In this document: one piece after another, positions 57,957 through 64,000 of the stretch | How positions within the stretch are numbered: position 1 is the first letter of the stretch | Layout of the letters: each line of letters starts with the position of its first letter | NCBI GenBank assembly: GCA_002720865.1 | Contig: PBIO01000014.1 | Coordinates: 434,001 to 498,000 of the forward strand | Direction: 5' to 3' | Origin: Halobacteriovorax sp. | GTDB lineage: Bacteria > Bdellovibrionota > Bacteriovoracia > Bacteriovoracales > Bacteriovoracaceae | DNA length: 64,000 bases | Position numbers and translations under genes: made by a program | Notes under the pieces: generated by a model | What the model was told of the DNA's origin: nothing | Seen by the model: the letters and a program-made list of their open reading frames with translations, nothing else | Databases searched by the model: none

Positions 57957-60697
57957 ATATCTTAGTATTAGCCACAGAGCAAAACTTTGTTTGGACTAGT
58001 ATGCAGGAGATTATTCCTAGCATCGTTCACAATTGGCAAAGTTTAAGTACTGAAGGGCATTCCGTTAATACTATTAATGTTGATAAATTAGACCTGAAAA
58101 AAGACGGGGCTAAATTCTTAAAAGCTGAAGTCCTCGTCGTAACGGCTTTCAATTTAGATATTCATAAAGCCTTGAAGGTTGCAAACGAAGTTTTTCACTT
58201 CTCCGGTAAAACTTACTTTTATTTACATAATTTTTCTACAATAGCTTGTTGGCCATTAAAGAAATGGGATGTTCTCAAGTATTTAAAATCCAGCGATGTT
58301 TTTGTTTCATCTTGCTCAAGAGATCAAAAACTATGTGAGAAATTATTTCCTAAGAATACGGTATTAAATATTCCTTTTTTATTAGAACAAGAGATCGAAA
58401 AGAAAAGATCTCAAAAAGAAGGTCCTTTCGTCTTTATTGGTAGAATTTCTGAGCAGAAGAATCTTCATAATTTATTAGTCGCTTATTCGTTATACTTAAA
58501 AGACTCTTCCCTTAAGAGAAAGTTAATTTTTTATGGTAAAGAAGACTTTCTCGGTAGTCCAAATATGGGTAAAGAGAGCAGTGATTATCTAGACTTGTTA
58601 TTAAGAATTTCCCAAAAATTAAAGCTAGAAGAATTTGTTGAGTTTCGTGGCTTTGTAAAACGAGCTGAGATTTACTCTGAGTTATGTGAGCTCAATTATA
58701 TTTTTATTAGCCCAAGTATTCACTCTGATGAAAACTTTGGAATGGCCGCATTTAAGAGCCTTTGCGATGGAAAAAGAGTGATGTTAAGTGACTGGGGTGG
58801 ACATTCAGATTACAAAACCTATTTTAATAATCAATTAGAACTGATACCTGTGGAATCGTCAAAACGTGGTCCTGTAATCACTATTGAAAATATCTACCAA
58901 GGATTGTCGCGGGTAGAAGAAAAAGAAACTGTCGAACCGAATATTCCAGAGCATTTTCAAGAAAAACAAATATTAAACTGCCTAGTTGACTCCTTAAAGG
59001 AAGATTATAAACCTAGCCCTATTGAAACTTCTGACTTGGTTGAAGACGTTTTTAGGAATCGAGAACTTTTTGTTGAGGAAGGGAAAGAAAGCACTTCCAC
59101 AAAAATCTTTGCAAACTATAGAGATCCTTTATGCGAGCCATTTTTTAAGGCCTATGGAATGAGAGACTTAAGGCAGAATACGGTCTATAAAAAATCACAT
59201 TATAGATTTAGCCCTTGGTGTAAAATAGAGGGAAGCCAAATCATTATTGCTGACCCCCATCTTGGCGAATCTAGACATAAGTTTGAAGCTGGGCCTGCGG
59301 TGGCAAGTATAGAAGGGACTGACAAGAATATCAGTTATGAACTAGTCAAAGAGCTTCTAGAGAATAACGGGATTTATATGGACGGAACAACTGCATTAAG
59401 AGGAAAGCTCTTTCCTGATAAATGCCAAACAAGTATCGACCTTTTGAAGGTAAAGGTTCTAGACTATTTTTCTCGAAATAATCTATCGACACCTCAATTC
59501 GCTGATGACTTTCTTAATTTTAATGAAGAGAACAATGCTGAAGTGGTAAATATAGTTTTATTTGGCGGTTATCTAAATAGAATTTTAGAGTCAGGAAATT
59601 GGCCATTTCGGAAGATGAAGTTATGGGTTATCTCACACAGTGTTAGACATGCTTTATGTGAGCTATTTAAGTTTGAAAGGGATGAGATTGGGGTAATCCC
59701 TCGCTATGAAATCTTTAGTCAGGTGAATTCTGCGAATTGGCCAGAGCTAGATAAGGCGGAGTTTGTCTATGCGGGAAGAATATCCAGAGTTAAAAACATC
59801 GCACTTCTTATTAAAACCTTTCATCGCCTTCAGAATAAGTTTAATGGAGTTAAACTAAAATTAATTGGTGATTTCGACTCAGAAACTCATGAGTATCAAG
59901 GTGTCTTTACTGTAGAGGATTATCAAAAAGAGATTTTAGCTTTGGTTGAAAGTTTATCTTGGCATTCTAAACCTGAGTTCATTGGAAAGCTTGCCTACGA
60001 TGAGTGGCCAAAAAAGCTTAATGCAAATACTACTTATATAAGCCTCTCTACTTATTTGTCTGAAGATTACGCTGTCAGTATCGCCCAGGCTCAGGAAAAT
60101 GGAACCCCTGTAGTTTGTTCGAATTGGGGAGGTCATCAAGAAGTCAGTGGAAAAGTCTTAAAAATACCAACCGAGCTTTTGTTTCCGGCCGGTGAAGAAG
60201 AGCTTCTTTCGTTGCAAATTGCTGAATACCTAGAGACGCATTGGGGTGAAGAAGTTAAGGCTGAAAAATCAAATTCGATAAAACTGCCAACAGAAGTTAG
60301 CATTTCTAAGCTAGATGAAATGAGAAGAGAATTTTGTCAAAAATACGGTAGCCAAGTACTTGGATTAACTAAAGGAATGGGACCCCATTTTGCCGAAAGC
60401 GATGAGGGGAAGCTATTGTATAATAAATGGGTGAAATCATTAGGAAAAAGAGGCGATTTTAAGACCTGGGTTGTCTTAAAAAGTGGCTTTTCTGACCAGA
60501 ATGAAGAGATTCTCAAAGGGCTTAAAAACTTTGGAATTCTTTATGCTACTGAACTTTCACATGGTGATAATTTAAAGAGATTATGTCTTGCTGAAAAAGT
60601 AATTTTGCTTCTGGACGAAAAAGAATCCAAGAAGATTGGGGATTTGTTAAGAGGCATGATCGGAGAAGAGCGCGTGAGCACTCCATTGGTTAAATAG
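57953..60697 (+). CDS. Tandem glycosyltransferase (two GT4-type domains)
   Basis: 914 residues with two group-1 (GT4) modules. The first has FIGRISEQKN at 161-170 and the acceptor-loop EX7E region around SDENFGMAAFKSL; the second has YAGRISRVKN at 606-615 and the matching region STYLSEDYAVSIAQAQENGTPVVCSNWGG. About 200 residues of other sequence lie between. Two sugar transfers by one protein are likely. It overlaps the carbamoyltransferase stop by four bases. Confidence 0.75.
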   Translation: MNILVLATEQNFVWTSMQEIIPSIVHNWQSLSTEGHSVNTINVDKLDLKKDGAKFLKAEVLVVTAFNLDIHKALKVANEVFHFSGKTYFYLHNFSTIACWPLKKWDVLKYLKSSDVFVSSCSRDQKLCEKLFPKNTVLNIPFLLEQEIEKKRSQKEGPFVFIGRISEQKNLHNLLVAYSLYLKDSSLKRKLIFYGKEDFLGSPNMGKESSDYLDLLLRISQKLKLEEFVEFRGFVKRAEIYSELCELNYIFISPSIHSDENFGMAAFKSLCDGKRVMLSDWGGHSDYKTYFNNQLELIPVESSKRGPVITIENIYQGLSRVEEKETVEPNIPEHFQEKQILNCLVDSLKEDYKPSPIETSDLVEDVFRNRELFVEEGKESTSTKIFANYRDPLCEPFFKAYGMRDLRQNTVYKKSHYRFSPWCKIEGSQIIIADPHLGESRHKFEAGPAVASIEGTDKNISYELVKELLENNGIYMDGTTALRGKLFPDKCQTSIDLLKVKVLDYFSRNNLSTPQFADDFLNFNEENNAEVVNIVLFGGYLNRILESGNWPFRKMKLWVISHSVRHALCELFKFERDEIGVIPRYEIFSQVNSANWPELDKAEFVYAGRISRVKNIALLIKTFHRLQNKFNGVKLKLIGDFDSETHEYQGVFTVEDYQKEILALVESLSWHSKPEFIGKLAYDEWPKKLNANTTYISLSTYLSEDYAVSIAQAQENGTPVVCSNWGGHQEVSGKVLKIPTELLFPAGEEELLSLQIAEYLETHWGEEVKAEKSNSIKLPTEVSISKLDEMRREFCQKYGSQVLGLTKGMGPHFAESDEGKLLYNKWVKSLGKRGDFKTWVVLKSGFSDQNEEILKGLKNFGILYATELSHGDNLKRLCLAEKVILLLDEKESKKIGDLLRGMIGEERVSTPLVK

Positions 60698-60699
60698 TT

Positions 60700-61470
60700 A
60701 TGGCAGAGTCGCAAGTAAATTTAACAAGTCTTGAGCTAGGTCTATTTTCTGAGATTGAATTTGAGATTAGCCATAAATGCAATATGGCCTGCTCTTACTG
60801 TCCCAATAGTCAGTACGAACGTATAGAGCAAGGAGAAATGTCACTGGAGCTTTTTGAAAAGGTTATGAAAGAGCTTAAAGAGGCTGGCTTCTCAGGCAGA
60901 GTTTCGTATCATTTTTATAACGAACCCATGCTTTCAAAGAACCTTGATAAATTTATCGAGCTAACGACAAGGTATCTACCGAACTCTAGCCCATATTTAT
61001 TCTCAAATGGAACTCTTTTAACTAAAAAAAGGTTTGATGAGCTTAAATCTCTAGGTGTCAAAAAATTTCATATTACAAAACACGAAGACGTAAAAACCAA
61101 TTATGTATTTGATAAAACTTACGAAGAAATTAGCCCTGAGGATAAAGCAGAATTAGTTTATTTTGAGGATTACACCCAAGTTGAGCTTAGTAATAGGCAA
61201 GGGCTCCTCTCGCATATTGCGCCAGTTGAAAAATCCTGGCTTCCGTGTTTTATCCCACTTCGGTTAGTGGTGATTACTTTAGAAGGTAATGTGTTGCCTT
61301 GCTATGATGATTATCTACAAAAACTGGAAATGGGTAATGTTAACGAGAATAGTATTATTGAAATCTGGAATTCCGATAAGTACAAAACCTTTAGAGAAGA
61401 TCTAAGACAAAAAAAAGGAAGAGAAAAGTATAAGACCTGCAAGGGTTGCAGTAACTTTAAGATAAATTAA
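60700..61470 (+). CDS. Radical SAM/SPASM protein
   Basis: 256 residues. Core motif C27-X3-C31-X2-C34 in HKCNMACSYCPNS, with YHFYNEPML and the later LPCYDDY ... GNVNENSIIEIWNS and CKGC as a short C-terminal SPASM-like part. It starts two bases after the glycosyltransferase and runs straight into the next radical SAM gene. Substrate unknown; a sugar is likely in this context. Confidence 0.8.
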   Translation: MAESQVNLTSLELGLFSEIEFEISHKCNMACSYCPNSQYERIEQGEMSLELFEKVMKELKEAGFSGRVSYHFYNEPMLSKNLDKFIELTTRYLPNSSPYLFSNGTLLTKKRFDELKSLGVKKFHITKHEDVKTNYVFDKTYEEISPEDKAELVYFEDYTQVELSNRQGLLSHIAPVEKSWLPCFIPLRLVVITLEGNVLPCYDDYLQKLEMGNVNENSIIEIWNSDKYKTFREDLRQKKGREKYKTCKGCSNFKIN

Positions 61471-61471
61471 T

Positions 61472-62587
61472 ATGGATAAAAAGAATCAGTATAAAATTGA
61501 CCAAGAGCTTGAAGCAACTCTTATTAAAGAGAAGCTCAAGAAGATGGGACTCCCTGAGAACTTTTGTCCAGTTCCGTTCTCAACCGTAATAGCTGAACCT
61601 GATGGAAGGATTGGTAGCTGTAGGTTAAAGGGTGCAGAGTTTGAGATTGGGAATATTACAGAAAAACCACTAGATGAAATCTGGAATGATGAATTTATCC
61701 GAAGATGGAGAAGGGAATTTCTTACTGGCAATGTGAAAATATGTGAAAGAGAGGTTAGGCATCGAGGTTGTAATCTTTGTAGTGAGAATAATAAACTTTT
61801 AGATTATATTCAAGTAGAGGAAGTACAAACGGAACCCATTGTAAAGTTCACGGCTAATTTTAATGGTTTTTGTAATCTTGAATGCAAGATGTGCCATATA
61901 TGGCAAAAACCAAATGGTCTTTATGATGAAATTGGTTTTTGGGAAAAAGGTGAAAAAGAAATATTTCCTTTTATAAAGGAAATAGATTTCTTGTCTGGAG
62001 AGCCTTTCCTTCAAAATGATACTTTTAGGTTAATCAATATGATTTCCAAGATTAATCCTGAATGCGAATGGCTTTTTACTACAAACGCAGCCTATAGCTT
62101 TAACAAAAAACTGAAAGAGCATCTCGATAAGATAAAAATTAAACATTTAATGATAAGCATTGATAGCCTTAGAAAAGACATTTTTGCAAAGATTCGTCTA
62201 AAAGGGGATTTGTCACAGGTTCTTAATACTAGTGACGAGATTAATAATTACAGAAATAAAAGAGAATCCCGTGGGCTCAATAGTTTTCCTATTTTACTTG
62301 GTTTTTTGGTGCAAAAAGATAACTGGATGGAAGTGGGAGATATTTTAGACTATTGTCAAAAAATGAACTTTAGACCTCATATTCAGTTTTGTTACGAACC
62401 CCTCGAACACTCCGTTTTAGATTTCCCGGAAGAGAAAATTTTAAAGATGCTTGATTGGTATTTAGAAAATATGACCTGGGAGCAAATGGAAATGGGCATT
62501 CGTTCAATAACACCGTTACTCGATAAGGTGCAGCCAATTGATCGGGCCAACTTCTTCTTGGCGGCCAAGGAAAAGAAGAATGGATAG
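61472..62587 (+). CDS. Radical SAM protein with N-terminal Cys-rich region
   Basis: 371 residues. The core is C134-X3-C138-X2-C141. The N-terminal part has C32, C50, C91, C100 and C103 with GNITEKPLDEIWND. The middle closely follows the protein at 49230-50213: CNLECxMCH, FPF(I/L)xEID, SGEPF(I/L)Q or GGEPFIQ, and FTTNA. The two are paralogues on opposite sides of the locus. It overlaps the next gene by eight bases. Confidence 0.75.
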   Translation: MDKKNQYKIDQELEATLIKEKLKKMGLPENFCPVPFSTVIAEPDGRIGSCRLKGAEFEIGNITEKPLDEIWNDEFIRRWRREFLTGNVKICEREVRHRGCNLCSENNKLLDYIQVEEVQTEPIVKFTANFNGFCNLECKMCHIWQKPNGLYDEIGFWEKGEKEIFPFIKEIDFLSGEPFLQNDTFRLINMISKINPECEWLFTTNAAYSFNKKLKEHLDKIKIKHLMISIDSLRKDIFAKIRLKGDLSQVLNTSDEINNYRNKRESRGLNSFPILLGFLVQKDNWMEVGDILDYCQKMNFRPHIQFCYEPLEHSVLDFPEEKILKMLDWYLENMTWEQMEMGIRSITPLLDKVQPIDRANFFLAAKEKKNG

Positions 62588-62939
62588 AGGGGAGTTTTAT
62601 AACCTTAAAAAGACCATTCAAAATGAAGGCATGGCGCCTATACGTATAGTGAGTGACTCAATGGAACCGCTTTTAGATGTAAACAGGAACTATCAGGTCG
62701 CTAGTATGAATAGAGAACCAAAAAGATTTGATATCATTGTTTTCTATCGAGAACAAAAGCTGTTCGCCCATTACGTTTGGAGAGCAAATACTTTGGGAGG
62801 AAAATCTTTTACGACAAGATCACTTAAGGACCCAAAAAACGATGAAGTCCCAGTTCCCGAGGAAGATATTTTGGGAATTCTTGTTGGAAAAAGGTTAAAC
62901 TTTATAAAAAAACTCATTCTAAGCTTGAAATATGCATAG
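62580..62939 (+). CDS. S24/S26-like peptidase domain protein
   Basis: 119 residues from the ATG at 62580. Resembles signal-peptidase/LexA-fold enzymes: VSDSMEPLL with S27 as nucleophile, RFDIIVFYREQKLFAHYVWR with H64 where ER-type signal peptidases have His, and a late NDEVPVPEEDILGILVG segment. No N-terminal membrane helix is present, unlike normal signal peptidases. It sits between radical SAM and ABC exporter genes, so it might mature a protein or peptide exported by them; this is inference. Confidence 0.55.
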   Translation: MDRGEFYNLKKTIQNEGMAPIRIVSDSMEPLLDVNRNYQVASMNREPKRFDIIVFYREQKLFAHYVWRANTLGGKSFTTRSLKDPKNDEVPVPEEDILGILVGKRLNFIKKLILSLKYA

Positions 62940-63705
62940 TGTTGAAATTAAACATACGACTAGACAAATTATTGCTCTAACAAAGAGTAATATGATGTCA
63001 CGTTATAGAAAAACTATAGCAGGTTTTTTATGGGTAGTTTTAAATCCAATCATTATGTACGCCGTTCAATCTTTTGTTTTTAGAAAACTATTAAAAATAG
63101 AAGTTCCAAATTATTCGTTATTTTTACTTTGCGGCCTCCTTCCATGGATCTTTATTACTATGACAATGGATATGGTGACTCCGATACTCGATCTTTCAAG
63201 TGATTTACTAAAGAGCTTTAAAATGAATCCCGTGGTTCTGGTGCTTTCTCAAATCTTAGATAATTTCTTTAATTTCCTTTTTGCTTTCCTCATCGTATTG
63301 ATCCCCACATGGGCCTTTATGGGGGGAGAATGGAAGGGCATTTTCTTTTTGCCTTTTATATTACTGTCACTTGTGGGCACAACGGCTGCCGTTTGCTGGC
63401 TACTTGCAACACTTCAAGTCTTCTATAAAGATGTTAAATTTGTGGTGTCATTTATCCTTAGCATACTATTTTTCCTAACACCTATTTTTTATCCGGTAGA
63501 CTATGTTCCGGAAAACTATCGTTTTCTAGTTAGCTTAAATCCTATTTATGCTTTGATTGAACCATTTAGGTTTAGCATCTATAACTTTGATCTAAGTCTT
63601 CTATTAAAAGGTCTAGCTAAGAGCTACTTTGTTATGATCGTGACAACGATAATTTCTTATTATTATTGGAGGAAGAAGAAAAATGAATTCTACCTCAGCC
63701 TCTAA
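62932..63705 (+). CDS. ABC-2 type permease of polysaccharide exporter (Wzm/KpsM-like)
   Basis: 257 residues, six membrane helices, with the ABC-2/teichoic acid and O-antigen exporter pattern: N-terminal RYRKTIAGFLWVVLNPI, FLLCGLLPWIF and a conserved loop ending FYPVDYVPENYR. It pairs with the ATP-binding subunit that follows in the same operon. It would export the finished glycan or lipid-linked oligosaccharide across the inner membrane. Confidence 0.85.
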   Translation: MHSVEIKHTTRQIIALTKSNMMSRYRKTIAGFLWVVLNPIIMYAVQSFVFRKLLKIEVPNYSLFLLCGLLPWIFITMTMDMVTPILDLSSDLLKSFKMNPVVLVLSQILDNFFNFLFAFLIVLIPTWAFMGGEWKGIFFLPFILLSLVGTTAAVCWLLATLQVFYKDVKFVVSFILSILFFLTPIFYPVDYVPENYRFLVSLNPIYALIEPFRFSIYNFDLSLLLKGLAKSYFVMIVTTIISYYYWRKKKNEFYLSL

Positions 63706-64000
63706 TAATATTTTGGAGATCTCCAACTTGGATCTCGTCTTCAACTCTCATGTGTACAAAGAGAAGTCTTTGAGACAATCATTTGTGGATCAATTTAAAA
63801 ACCCCTTGGGACTCTTAGAGAGCAACAAAAACTCACTTCATGTTTTAAAAGACGTAAGTCTTTCTTTAAAAGAGGGTGATCGCTTAGGAATTTTAGGTTG
63901 CAATGGTTCGGGGAAGACAACTCTTTGTCGAGTCATCTCTGGAATGCTTGGACCGACTAAGGGACAGGTAAACCTGAATGGTCATTGTAGGGCCATCTTT
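63683..64000 (+). CDS. ABC exporter ATP-binding subunit (Wzt/KpsT-like), partial
   Basis: Runs off the right edge of the window after 106 codons. The ATG at 63683 has GGAGGAAGAAG before it and lies inside the end of the permease gene. Walker A reads GCNGSGKTT, in the context EGDRLGILGCNGSGKTTLC. Only the N-terminal part is visible. A leading loop with SLRQSFVDQF is like that of Wzt/TagH subunits. Confidence 0.85.
   Translation, partial: MNSTSASNNILEISNLDLVFNSHVYKEKSLRQSFVDQFKNPLGLLESNKNSLHVLKDVSLSLKEGDRLGILGCNGSGKTTLCRVISGMLGPTKGQVNLNGHCRAIF

Noticed and set aside
60700-62939. Search for a short precursor peptide for radical SAM and peptidase genes
   Set aside because: Genes abut or overlap; no spare short ORF with a ribosome-binding site is present.

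Overview
The window looks like a chromosomal segment of a low-GC, Gram-negative bacterium of the Bdellovibrionota, most likely a Bacteriovorax/Halobacteriovorax-type predator. This placement is an inference. It rests on outer-membrane and periplasmic proteins (FadL-like porin, TolC, RND pump, many signal peptides), AT-rich codon use, a class A RNase P RNA, many small secreted proteins of unknown family, and a 61-residue histone-fold protein of the kind known from Bdellovibrio. No rRNA is present to confirm it. I found no insertion sequence, integrase or CRISPR array.

Left third (1-26.8 kb): mostly core metabolism and housekeeping. It holds a NUDIX/membrane-protein operon, a CorC/HlyC-type CBS protein, a ferredoxin, and a leucine dehydrogenase lying near a fused branched-chain 2-oxoacid dehydrogenase E1 (BCAA catabolism). 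A ComEC-core protein, nadC-nadB (NAD synthesis), mutY, rnpB, a TolC-RND efflux pair and the aroC-aroB-aroA shikimate operon follow. Between nadB and mutY lies a small accessory-looking patch: a 29-codon hydrophobic ORF with a structured upstream region, a pentapeptide-repeat protein, an array of repeats that look like operators, an XRE regulator and a secreted vWA-like protein.

Middle (26.8-48.2 kb): a DUF1854 protein with its ABC exporter carrying an unusual N-terminal extension, then an AT-rich 580-base gap that contains a 44-codon ORF with a strong ribosome-binding site. After several small secreted proteins comes a 1216-residue secreted coiled-coil protein ending in a toxin-like domain, followed 8 bases later by a candidate immunity gene. 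Then come tRNA-CAT, dapF, TlyA, LOG, cytochrome c, gamma-carbonic anhydrase, DUF1499, DUF2288, the histone, YceI and assorted small enzymes and secreted proteins.

Right (48.2-64 kb): a dense surface-glycan locus. A leftward operon (SDR epimerase, HAD-kinase fusion, split transketolase, methyltransferase) and a rightward operon (carbamoyltransferase, tandem glycosyltransferase, two radical SAM proteins, an S26-like peptidase, Wzm/Wzt-type ABC exporter) diverge from a 48-base gap. Two more radical SAM proteins and another SDR lie to the left. Together they suggest synthesis, carbamoylation and export of an unusual sugar polymer. The last gene runs off the window.
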